Below, piece by piece: positions 51,416 through 58,761 of a stretch of DNA of 64,000 nucleotides (positions are counted from its first letter, which is position 1; each line of letters begins with the position of its first letter). The stretch is from Pseudophaeobacter arcticus DSM 23566. Lineage in GTDB: Bacteria > Pseudomonadota > Alphaproteobacteria > Rhodobacterales > Rhodobacteraceae. The translations under genes and the position numbers were made by a program. The DNA is taken from assembly GCF_000473205.1 (NCBI RefSeq), contig NZ_KI421507.1:4077057-4141056 (forward strand). The letters run 5' to 3'. Under the pieces are notes generated by a model. That model ran no database searches and had not been told where the DNA came from. It was given only the letters and a program-made list of their open reading frames with translations.

Positions 51416-52427
51416 ATGCCGCAGCCCGCTGATCAGATACAGGCGCGGGCTGAGGCGCTTTGGCCGCAGATCGCGGCAGAACTGGGGGTGCCCGTTGCAG
51501 ATGCCAGTTTTCGCAGGTTGCCGGTCAACAGCAGCAGGCAGCACTGGCGCAGCGTTCTGGAGATCAAGCTGCCGCAGGGGGAGCGGTTTGTGCTGCGGGC
51601 GGATTTTGACGGCTGCCCGCCCAGCCCGTTTGCAGCGATCCTGGCGCGCCACAGGGCAGCGGTTGCCGGTCTGAAATCTGAACCCGGGGTCTCAGCCCCG
51701 GCGATCCTGTGGCAGGACCGCGAACACCCATATTATCTGATGGAATTTGCGTCCGGTGACACCGCCCTCCGGGCTTTGCACGCGACGGAATACGGCCTTG
51801 GCGACAGGGCGGCGGTGCTGCAGAACATTGGCCAGGCGGTGGCGGCGCTGCACCGGGTTTCCGGGGTGGGGAGGCGGCAGTTCTGGCCGAAACCCTTTTT
51901 GACGCGGATCTCTGAACGGGCGCGGGCGGTGCGGAGCGGGCTGGTTGAGCTGCCAAAACCGCATAAGTTTTTGGGCCTCTGTGCCTTGTTGCACCGGCTG
52001 GGCCGCGCAGCCCGTGGGCAGGATTTTGACGCCGCCCTGGAACATGGCGATTTGCATCTGCGCAATATTCTCCTCTGCGAAGACACAACCTGCTTCATCG
52101 ACTTTGCCAACCACAGGGGGATCTTTCCACAGCGCGACCTCGCCACCCTCTGGCTGGCAAACTGTCCAGACCATCTGGCACAGGAGGGGGCGCGCGCCGG
52201 GCTATGGCTTGGTGGCACAGGTGGACTGGGCCGCTTTTCAGCAGGGCTATGGGCGTGATCTGGAAAATGACCCGGTGTTTCGCTTCTTCTTTGCGCGGCG
52301 GCTTTTTAAATCCTGGGTAATGCTGGCGCAAAAGCCCCGGTCGCCGGATCCAAAAACCATTCAGCGGGCAGAGAGACTGGCGGAGATTTATCTGCAGGTC
52401 TTCAACGCGCTGCTGGCAGCGGAGTGA
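51416..52427 (+). pseudogene. Phosphotransferase (APH family) gene with one frameshift
   Basis: An APH-type kinase of about 337 residues in two overlapping frames. The first part has a nucleotide-binding lobe (QHWRSVLEIKLPQGERFVL) and the catalytic LEHGDLHLRNILL, then CFIDFANHRGIFPQRDLATL (metal Asp). Near the GGGGG run at 52186-52190 the coding sense moves to the next frame, which continues as YGLVAQVDWAAFQQGYGRDL and ends at 52427. Removing one G of the run restores a single frame. This is either a recent mutation or a sequencing error. I use the ATG at 51416 with GGTGG before it; an ATG at 51377 is also in frame. Its substrate is unknown. Confidence 0.75.
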
Positions 52428-52445
52428 CCGAGGCTCAGCGGGGGG

Positions 52446-52961
52446 TTAAAACAATCCCTCTGGTGGATCTGCGATGATGCGACCCTGTTCCAGATCCACC
52501 GTGGGCACCACTGCCAGGGTGAAAGGCAGGAATACGGTGCCTTTCAGCCCCTCGCCCGTCAGTTCCAGCAGATCGCTGGCGCCGTGGTTTTGCACGGATT
52601 TCACCGTACCCAGCAACACGCCGCCGGTGTCAAAGACCTCAACCCCGATCAGATCGGCGTGGTAATATTCGTCGCTGGGCAGCGTTGGCAGTTGATCGCG
52701 CGAGGTGAACAGGCGCAGGCCTTTCAGCGCGTCGGCCTGTTCTTTTGTCTCAACGCCCGCAATACGGCCGCAAAAGCCACCCTTTACGGCGCGGGTCAGG
52801 GTGATGTTGTAGCTCTGGCTGCCATCCTCACTGGTGAGGGGGGAATAGGTTTCGATCTCTTCGGGCTGGGCGCAAAAGCTTTTCAGGCGCACTTCGCCGC
52901 GCACGCCATAAGATCCAGCAATGGCGCCGACACAAATCAGTTCACTTTTAGGAACACTCAT
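52446..52961 (-). CDS. rimM: Ribosome maturation factor RimM
   Basis: A 171-residue factor that binds S19 and helps mature the 30S head. The N-terminal RimM domain has [20 protein letters not shown]; the C-terminal PRC-barrel domain has [20 protein letters not shown] and [23 protein letters not shown] [20 protein letters not shown]. It starts 6 bases after a small membrane-protein gene and is the last gene of the leftward segment before the opposite-strand phosphotransferase pseudogene. Confidence 0.95.
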   Translation of the reverse strand: MSVPKSELICVGAIAGSYGVRGEVRLKSFCAQPEEIETYSPLTSEDGSQSYNITLTRAVKGGFCGRIAGVETKEQADALKGLRLFTSRDQLPTLPSDEYYHADLIGVEVFDTGGVLLGTVKSVQNHGASDLLELTGEGLKGTVFLPFTLAVVPTVDLEQGRIIADPPEGLF

Positions 52962-52967
52962 GGGGTT

Positions 52968-53108
52968 TCACTCTCCGGCGCAGAACCCGGCGCGCATCCA
53001 TTGGCCACCGGATTGTGCGCATAGGTCCTTTTGATGGCTGCGCTCGAATAGAATGCCCGAGGTAAAAGCGATCGCAACAAAAATTACAAGGCGGATCAAG
53101 CGTCCCAT
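52968..53108 (-). CDS. Small membrane protein between bluB and rimM
   Basis: A 46-residue open frame starting MGRLIRLVIFVAIAFTSGIL and ending with a Cys/Trp-containing tail (DLCAQSGGQWMRAGFCAGE). The first 20 residues form one hydrophobic helix with a positive N-terminal end; the tail has two Cys 14 apart with a GGQW motif between them and would face the periplasm. It fits exactly between bluB (4 bases) and rimM (6 bases), with the same direction and near-coupled spacing, which supports it being real. Function unknown. Confidence 0.7.
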   Translation of the reverse strand: MGRLIRLVIFVAIAFTSGILFERSHQKDLCAQSGGQWMRAGFCAGE

Positions 53109-53112
53109 CGGC

Positions 53113-53790
53113 TTAACGTGTCTCGATTGACAACGAGTTCTGGCGGCTTTCCCAGCCCAGGCGTTCCAGTTCCGGGCTGTCGTGTAGCTCTTCGGGCAGG
53201 CCGATGCAGAAATATCCGATCAGGTGCCAGCCGGTCGGCACCTGCAAATCGCGGCTGAGCTGATCGGGGTCCAGCACCGAGACCCAGCCCAGCCCCAGGC
53301 CTTCGGCGCGCAGGGCAAGCCAGAACAGGGTTATGGCTGTGACCACCGAATAGCGGCGCATCTCTGGCATGGTCGCGGCGCCCAGCCCATGGCCCTGCGC
53401 GGTGTCATCATCGCAGTAAATCGCCAGCTGCACGGGGGCTTCGCGCATGCCCGACAGTTTCAGGTCCGCATAGCGCGTGGCGCGCTCACCGGAATAGCCT
53501 GCCAGGGCCTCTGCATTGGCTTTTTCAAAATTCTTCAGGGCGGCATCACGGGCGGCATCGCTGTCGATGCGCAGGATGCGCCAGGGTTCGCTCAGCCCCA
53601 CCGAGGGGGCCAGCTGGATGGCGTTGAGGCAGCGCGCGAGCACTGCCTCATCCACCGGATCCCTGCGGAAGCGGCGCACGTCGCGCCGCATCTGCATCAA
53701 GAGATCAAGCTGGGTGCGGAACGCCTCTGGAAAGGCACCATCAGGCGCCTCACTTTTGGTCCCCAAGGGGGGCAGGTCCCGCGACCCCAT
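53113..53790 (-). CDS. bluB: 5,6-dimethylbenzimidazole synthase
   Basis: A 225-residue flavin-destroying enzyme of the nitroreductase fold that makes the lower ligand of vitamin B12 from reduced FMN. Marks are MRRDVRRFRRDPVDEAVL (phosphate-binding Arg), APSVGLSEPWRILRI and GLGWVSVLDPDQLSRDLQVP, followed by LIGYFCIGLPEE. The start at the ATG giving MGSRDLPPLG lies 4 bases after the rpsP stop; the longer frame upstream only re-reads rpsP. No cobalamin riboswitch is visible; it is carried within a translation operon. Confidence 0.9.
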   Translation of the reverse strand: MGSRDLPPLGTKSEAPDGAFPEAFRTQLDLLMQMRRDVRRFRRDPVDEAVLARCLNAIQLAPSVGLSEPWRILRIDSDAARDAALKNFEKANAEALAGYSGERATRYADLKLSGMREAPVQLAIYCDDDTAQGHGLGAATMPEMRRYSVVTAITLFWLALRAEGLGLGWVSVLDPDQLSRDLQVPTGWHLIGYFCIGLPEELHDSPELERLGWESRQNSLSIETR

Positions 53791-53794
53791 TGTC

Positions 53795-54154
53795 TTATTC
53801 CGCGTCTGCGGCTGGCTCGGCAGCCTTGGCGGCTTTCTCTTCAGCGCGTTCCTGGGCTTTCTTGCCAGGGGTACCCTTTTTAGGGTTGGAGCGCTCGGCC
53901 TTTTCACGCACGCCGGCAGCTTCGAGCATACGGGCGATACGGTCGGTGACCTGGGCGCCCTGGCCGAGCCAGTACTGAACGCGCTCCATGTCCATTTTCA
54001 CACGATCTTCGCTGTCTTTGGGCAGCAGAGGGTTATAGGTGCCGAGCTTTTCAACAAAACGGCCGTCACGTGGCATGCGGCTGTCAGCAGCCACGATGCG
54101 GTAGAAGGGGCGTTTTTTCGAGCCGCCACGGGCCAGACGAAGTTTGATAGCCAT
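53795..54154 (-). CDS. rpsP: 30S ribosomal protein S16
   Basis: A 119-residue protein. The conserved part is [40 protein letters not shown] and [19 protein letters not shown], then [18 protein letters not shown] charged Lys/Ala/Glu-rich tail of about 35 residues follows, as in other alphaproteobacteria. AAAGGAG lies 8 bases before the ATG. Confidence 0.97.
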   Translation of the reverse strand: MAIKLRLARGGSKKRPFYRIVAADSRMPRDGRFVEKLGTYNPLLPKDSEDRVKMDMERVQYWLGQGAQVTDRIARMLEAAGVREKAERSNPKKGTPGKKAQERAEEKAAKAAEPAADAE

Positions 54155-54195
54155 GGGTGTAGTCTCCTTTGATGGCGTTTACAGGGATTGCCCTG

Positions 54196-54522
54196 TTATT
54201 CCTGGTGTTTCTTGTGGTGTCTGATGACTTCCTGAATGATGAAATTCAGGAAAGCCTTGGCAAAATCGGGGTCCAGGTTGGCCCGTTTCGCCAAATCTTC
54301 GAGCCGTGCAATCTGCGCGGCCTCACGGGTGGGGTCCGAGGGCGGCAGCGCATGTTCAGCTTTGAGCTGACCCACGGCCTGTGTGTGTTTGAACCGCTCG
54401 CCCAATGTATAGACGAGGATTGCATCCAGCCGGTCGATGCTTTCGCGGTGTCCCAGCAGAATTTCGGCAGCGCGGGCCACGTCGTCCTGATTGTCCTCGG
54501 GTGGGGTGATGTGATCAGTCAA
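54196..54522 (-). CDS. Chorismate mutase (AroQ class)
   Basis: A helical protein of about 108 residues that rearranges chorismate to prephenate for phenylalanine and tyrosine synthesis. It has the CM2 pattern: HRESIDRLDAILVYTLGERF, KHTQAVGQLKAEHALPPSDP, REAAQIARLEDLAKRANLD and FAKAFLNFIIQEVIRHHKK. The start is uncertain. I favour TTG at 54522, which overlaps the GNAT stop and has AAGGA about 8 bases upstream; ATG codons further upstream would overlap the GNAT gene by 63-77 bases. It lies 41 bases before rpsP. Confidence 0.82.
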   Translation of the reverse strand: MTDHITPPEDNQDDVARAAEILLGHRESIDRLDAILVYTLGERFKHTQAVGQLKAEHALPPSDPTREAAQIARLEDLAKRANLDPDFAKAFLNFIIQEVIRHHKKHQE

Positions 54523-55120
54523 GAGCCCATCCTTTTGGTTTGAACAGCGGGTCGGCGTAGTGGCTGATTTCCATCTCGATGCCATGGGCAATCTGGCTGC
54601 CCTTCAGCGCTGCAGGGGCGGGGTGGCGATAGACCGCGTCATTGCCATCAATGGTGCTGGCGTCATGGTCTTTCACCGCCCCAAGCCGTTCCGCCAGGCG
54701 GATGGAATCGAGGTTCTTGGGGTCGAGATAGCTGACAGCGGTCTCCCAGCCCTGGGTTTCGTAGAAATAGGCGCGGGCGGCATTGGTGGCCTCCAGCGCG
54801 TAGCCGTGACCGGCTGCATCGGGCCAGATGATCCAGGCGATTTCCCGTTCCGGCCAGCCCGCAGGCATCCAGCCGCCGGCCATGCCGTAGGTCGCATCTG
54901 TTGCCTTGTCGTGGATCATCCACATGCCAAACCCGTGGATCTGCCAATGGCCGATTTCGGCGGCATAGAGCATCCATGCCTCATAGGCGTTCAGCGGTCC
55001 GCCCATGAACCGCGCCCGGTAAGAGGCAAAGGTGGCCTCAAAATTGGGGTAGTCCTCGGCCTCGGGGCCGCGCAGCACCAGGCGCTGGGTCTCAAGAACT
55101 GGGATGTTCTGGCTGCTCAT
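54515..55120 (-). CDS. GNAT acetyltransferase, tandem copy 3 (RimJ/RimL-like)
   Basis: A 201-residue GCN5-related N-acetyltransferase. It has LETQRLVLRGPEAEDYPNFE at the N-terminus, GHWQIHGFGMWMIHDKAT and PAGWPEREIAWIIWPDAAGH in the core, and the acetyl-CoA-binding AAGHGYALEATNAAR. An extra C-terminal tail (about residues 160-201) is not found in its two neighbours. It overlaps the upstream copy by 4 bases. RimJ/RimL-like enzymes often acetylate protein N-termini or small amines; the target is unknown. Confidence 0.85.
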   Translation of the reverse strand: MSSQNIPVLETQRLVLRGPEAEDYPNFEATFASYRARFMGGPLNAYEAWMLYAAEIGHWQIHGFGMWMIHDKATDATYGMAGGWMPAGWPEREIAWIIWPDAAGHGYALEATNAARAYFYETQGWETAVSYLDPKNLDSIRLAERLGAVKDHDASTIDGNDAVYRHPAPAALKGSQIAHGIEMEISHYADPLFKPKGWALD

Positions 55121-55644
55121 GCTGCGGCCTCCAGCTTGGGGTGCCGCCAGATTTCACAAGGGGTGCCGCGCAGATCGCCCAGTGTTTCGAGCGTCGCGCC
55201 AAGCTTTTGCGCCAGCGCGCGGGAACGGGCATTGGTGGGGCGGATATAGCTGATGACGCCGTCATGGCCCTGATGCATCGCCCCGTAGCGACGGGCGGCG
55301 CTGGCGGCTTCGGAGGCGATGCCCTTGCCCTCGGCCTGCTCAAACACAGCCCAGCCCAGTTCGGGTTCCTGCCAGCCGGGGGCAAAGATGATGCCGGTCC
55401 AGCCAACAAAGGCCTGGGTTGCCTTGTCGGTTATATGCCACAGGCCAAAACCATGCAGGGACCAATGCCCCAGCCGGGCCACCAGCGAATCCCAGGCGCC
55501 AGCCGCGTCACGCGGACCGCCAACCATATGGCTGCGCTCGGTGGTGAAGAACTCAGCCAGGGGTTTCAAATCGCTGCCATGCGGCGCGCGCAGGATTAGC
55601 CGTTCGGTTTCGATCACCGGGATAGGCAGTGAGAGCACGGTCAT
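55117..55644 (-). CDS. GNAT acetyltransferase, tandem copy 2 (RimJ/RimL-like)
   Basis: A 175-residue GNAT protein clearly paralogous to its neighbours: IETERLILRAPHGSDLKPLA, GHWSLHGFGLWHITDKAT, APGWQEPELGWAVFEQAEGK and the acetyl-CoA loop AEGKGIASEA, then SYIRPTNARSRALAQKLGA. Both ends overlap adjacent GNAT genes by 4 bases (ATGA), so the three are translationally coupled. Confidence 0.85.
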   Translation of the reverse strand: MTVLSLPIPVIETERLILRAPHGSDLKPLAEFFTTERSHMVGGPRDAAGAWDSLVARLGHWSLHGFGLWHITDKATQAFVGWTGIIFAPGWQEPELGWAVFEQAEGKGIASEAASAARRYGAMHQGHDGVISYIRPTNARSRALAQKLGATLETLGDLRGTPCEIWRHPKLEAAA

Positions 55645-56183
55645 GCGTAGCCCTCCATGCCGCCAGCCGCCAGATCATCGGGGCTCATGTGGCGCCAGAC
55701 TTCCAGCGCGCCCAGGCGCACATGGGTAAAGTCACCATCGCGACCCGCGCCCAGGCGCTGTGCCACCGCGCGCGAGCCGTGGTTGTCAGGCGCGACCAGG
55801 CTGATCGCGGTTGTCCAGCCCAGGGTCTCATAGGCAAAGGTGCGGGCGGCGGTGGCGGCCTCGGTGGCGTAGCCCTTGCCGCCAAAACCTTCAAACAGGT
55901 CCCAGCCGATTTCCGGCTCGGGCCAGCCTTCGGGGTTCCACAAGCCGATGATGCCTGCAGCTTTGCCACTGTCCTTTTCAACCAGCGTCCAGCGGCCATA
56001 GCCCCGCAAGTGCCAGTGGCCGATCTCCAGCGCCAGATGGCGCCAGACCTTGTCCGGCTCCATCTGACCACCGACAAAATCGGCGCGGGGCGAGGCATAG
56101 AAGGCGCAGAGCGGCTCGAAATCGCTCAACGCAGGCAGGCGCAGCATCAGGCGCTGAGTCTCTATGGTGGGAACCTGGATCAT
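55641..56183 (-). CDS. GNAT acetyltransferase, tandem copy 1 (RimJ/RimL-like)
   Basis: A 180-residue GNAT protein with IETQRLMLRLPALSDFEPLC, GHWHLRGYGRWTLVEKDSGK, PEGWPEPEIGWDLFEGFGGK and acetyl-CoA loop FGGKGYATEAATAAR. The ATG giving MIQVPTIETQ lies one base after the ffh stop; the longer frame overlaps ffh and is rejected. It starts the row of three coupled acetyltransferase genes. Confidence 0.85.
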   Translation of the reverse strand: MIQVPTIETQRLMLRLPALSDFEPLCAFYASPRADFVGGQMEPDKVWRHLALEIGHWHLRGYGRWTLVEKDSGKAAGIIGLWNPEGWPEPEIGWDLFEGFGGKGYATEAATAARTFAYETLGWTTAISLVAPDNHGSRAVAQRLGAGRDGDFTHVRLGALEVWRHMSPDDLAAGGMEGYA

Positions 56184-56184
56184 G

Positions 56185-57714
56185 TTATTTCTTTTTGCCA
56201 AAGCCAGAGAGCCCGCCGGGCAGCCCCATGCCGCCCAGGCCACCAAGGCCGGGCAGACCACCGGGCATTCCCTTGCCGCCGCCCATGGCTTTGGCTGCCG
56301 CTTCCAGCGCTTTGGGGTCCATTTGGCTGGGATCCATACCCGCCATGTCGCCCATGCCGCCGCCTTTGCCGAGCATGCCTTTCATGGCCTGCTTCAGCAT
56401 CTTGCCTTTGCCCATCTTGCCCATCTTCTTCATCATGTCCGACATCTGCCGGTGCATTTTCAGAAGCTTGTTCAGATCAGAGACCTGCATACCTGCGCCG
56501 GCGACAATCCGCTTTTTGCGGCTGGCCTGCAGCAGGCCGGGATTGGCGCGCTCTTTCTTGGTCATCGACTGGATCATGGCGATCTGGCGTTTGATGACCT
56601 TGTCGTCCAAGCCGGCGTCCTGCACCTGCTTGGCCATTTTGCCCATGCCGGGCATCATCGACATCATGCCTTCCATGCCGCCCATCTGCTGCATCTGTTC
56701 CAGCTGCATCTTCAGGTCATTCATATTGAAATGACCCTTCATCATGCGCTTCATCATGCGCTCGGCCTGTTCGGCCTCGATGGTTTCCTGCGCTTTTTCG
56801 ACCAGGGCAACAATGTCGCCCATGCCCAGAATACGGCCAGCGACCCGTTCTGGTTCGAAGGTCTCGATGGCCTCCATCTTTTCGCCCATGCCGACAAAGC
56901 GGATCGGCTTGCCGGTCACCGCGCGCATCGACAGGGCTGCACCGCCACGGCCATCGCCATCCATCCGGGTGAGCACCACGCCGGAGATGCCGATCTTGGC
57001 GTCAAATTCCTCGGCGACCTCAACCGCGACCTGACCGGTCAGACCATCAACCACCAGCAGGGTCTCACGCGGGGAGACCACGTCGCGGATGTCTTCGACT
57101 TCCTGCATCAGGACTTCGTCGATCTGCAAACGACCGGCGGTGTCGAGCATATAGACGTCATAGCCACCCAGGGCGGCCTGCTGTTTGGCGCGTTTGGCGA
57201 TATCTACCGGTTTCTGACCGGCAACGATGGGCAGGGTATCGACGCCAATCTGGGCGCCCAGCACCGCCAGCTGCTCCATCGCGGCGGGGCGATAGACGTC
57301 AAGCGAGGCCATCAGCACCCGCTTGCCCTCTTTGTCCTTCAACCGTTTGGCCAGCTTGCCGGTGGTGGTGGTCTTACCAGAGCCCTGCAGACCCACCATC
57401 AGGATCGGGGCGGGCGGGTTATCGACCTTGAGGGTGCCGAGGTCTTCGTCGCCACGCAGCACATCCACCAATGTATCGTGAACGATCTTCACAACCTGCT
57501 GGCCGGGGGTGACCGATTTGGTCACCGACTGGCCGGTGGCCTGTTCCTGGACTTTTTTGACAAAATCACGCGCCACCGGCAGCGAGACGTCGGCCTCAAG
57601 CAGGGCAACACGGACTTCACGCAGGGCGGTTTTGACATCTTCCTCGGACAGGGCGCCCTGTTTGGTCAGCCGGTCAAAGACCCCGGAAAGCCGTTCGGAT
57701 AGATTTTCAAACAT
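56185..57714 (-). CDS. ffh: Signal recognition particle protein Ffh
   Basis: A 509-residue GTPase that binds 4.5S RNA and signal sequences and delivers nascent membrane proteins to FtsY. The N domain is followed by the G domain with GLQGSGKTTTTGKLA (P-loop), DTAGRLQIDEVLM, and TRMDGDGRGGAALS; GQKPVDIAKRAK is the insertion-box region. The methionine-rich M domain starts near residue 320 and has an unusually long Met/Gly-rich tail (GKGKMLKQAMKGMLGKGGG and similar) of about 70 residues. It is the first gene of the translation cluster. Confidence 0.97.
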   Translation of the reverse strand: MFENLSERLSGVFDRLTKQGALSEEDVKTALREVRVALLEADVSLPVARDFVKKVQEQATGQSVTKSVTPGQQVVKIVHDTLVDVLRGDEDLGTLKVDNPPAPILMVGLQGSGKTTTTGKLAKRLKDKEGKRVLMASLDVYRPAAMEQLAVLGAQIGVDTLPIVAGQKPVDIAKRAKQQAALGGYDVYMLDTAGRLQIDEVLMQEVEDIRDVVSPRETLLVVDGLTGQVAVEVAEEFDAKIGISGVVLTRMDGDGRGGAALSMRAVTGKPIRFVGMGEKMEAIETFEPERVAGRILGMGDIVALVEKAQETIEAEQAERMMKRMMKGHFNMNDLKMQLEQMQQMGGMEGMMSMMPGMGKMAKQVQDAGLDDKVIKRQIAMIQSMTKKERANPGLLQASRKKRIVAGAGMQVSDLNKLLKMHRQMSDMMKKMGKMGKGKMLKQAMKGMLGKGGGMGDMAGMDPSQMDPKALEAAAKAMGGGKGMPGGLPGLGGLGGMGLPGGLSGFGKKK

Positions 57715-58015
57715 GGCTTACGGCCTCCTTCGCCGACTTCAAAACCAGACAGCCCCTATGTAGTGAGCGGGGTGCCCATGCGCAAATGCCCTTCGGGCCA
57801 GATGTCCGTCGTGAGAGCAATCCAAACAGAATTGCCCCCACGGGCGTAACACGCTGGTGGAGGGCGATCCCCGACAGGTCAGGGACCGGAAGACTTAGAG
57901 GCTTCCGGATATCGCTGTTGCGTTACGTGGATTGGCTGACAGAGTCAAGCGAAGACAGGCTTGGGCCGGGTTTCGGCCAGGTTTCGGCCAGGTTTCGGGC
58001 TGGAGCGAGGCTGGT
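57715..58015. other. Spacer upstream of ffh with an 11-bp tandem repeat
   Basis: 301 bases with no gene. Just before the next gene's stop there are two exact copies of GGTTTCGGCCA at 57969-57979 and 57980-57990 and a third partial copy. The ffh promoter should lie in the left part. I saw no clear ffs (4.5S RNA) or other RNA gene here. Confidence 0.5.
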
Positions 58016-58528
58016 TCAGATCAGGTCTTTTGCCGGGAGCCAGCTGTTCACAGCCGTGGCAATCCGGTTGGGGCCTGCCCCGTTGGTATAGGCGGCGACA
58101 ATCGGGATGCGGGTTTTGCTGTTCGCGGCAGAGGATCCCGCCGCGAGAATCAGGGTCGGACGATACAGGGTCGAACTGCGCCCATCGCGAAACGAGGTGG
58201 TCTGTTCTATCTCCACATGGGACAGTTGCTCCAGCGGGTGATCCGCGCTGCTGTAGCCAAAGACTGACTGGCGGCGAATGGAGATCTTGCCTGTGGAGCG
58301 GTCAAAGATGATCTGCACGCGACGCACAAAGGCGCAAAAGGCAGCAATACCGAGGCCGCCGCCCAGGCTTCCAAACAATATCCCAAACCACAGATCTCCG
58401 TCTTCTGCGGTGGCGACGAGAAGACCAGCGCCGATGAAGACCAGAATAAACAAGATGAGCATGATCCCGATCAGCCAGGGCGTATTGGCGATAATCAGTT
58501 GGTCTGAGGTGTTTCGCGTGATTCGCAT
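58016..58528 (-). CDS. Hypothetical membrane protein with two N-terminal helices
   Basis: A 170-residue protein that I do not recognise. Two hydrophobic segments at about 17-40 (WLIGIMLILFILVFIGAGLL) and 47-68 form a hairpin in the membrane, followed by a beta-rich soluble domain of about 100 residues with VQIIFDRSTGKISIRRQSVF and HPLEQLSHVEIEQT. This layout resembles PH-like domain membrane proteins (YdbT type), but the match is not firm. It lies upstream of ffh on the same strand with a 301-base gap. Confidence 0.6.
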   Translation of the reverse strand: MRITRNTSDQLIIANTPWLIGIMLILFILVFIGAGLLVATAEDGDLWFGILFGSLGGGLGIAAFCAFVRRVQIIFDRSTGKISIRRQSVFGYSSADHPLEQLSHVEIEQTTSFRDGRSSTLYRPTLILAAGSSAANSKTRIPIVAAYTNGAGPNRIATAVNSWLPAKDLI

Positions 58529-58761
58529 GGTTACATCCTAGTGAAATTGATGCGCACGAGAAGGTCAGCTGCCGACCTGGGCTTGACTCAGGCAGGCAGA
58601 GGCTCGCAACATCGGGCAGAGAGGTGCCCCATCAAAGGACCGGATCTCACCGAACTACTGGGCGCCGCGAGGCAGACACCGCATCAGGTAACACAGGCGA
58701 AGGCGTCAAGTCTTCGCATGGCCGACCGGGCAGCCATCTGGCTGAGGGAGGACCAAGAGAG

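Noticed and set aside
54196..54591. An ATG start for chorismate mutase about 70 bases inside the GNAT gene
   Set aside because: The added residues are a frame-shifted reading of the GNAT C-terminus. The TTG at 54522 overlaps the GNAT stop and has a binding site at proper distance.
56164..57702. A 512-codon plus-strand frame very rich in His and Leu
   Set aside because: It is the complement of ffh; the His/Leu content is the mirror image of the Met/Lys-rich M domain.
57715..58015. A 4.5S RNA (ffs) gene upstream of ffh
   Set aside because: I looked for the conserved GGAA tetraloop hairpin with the asymmetric internal loop and did not find a convincing structure.
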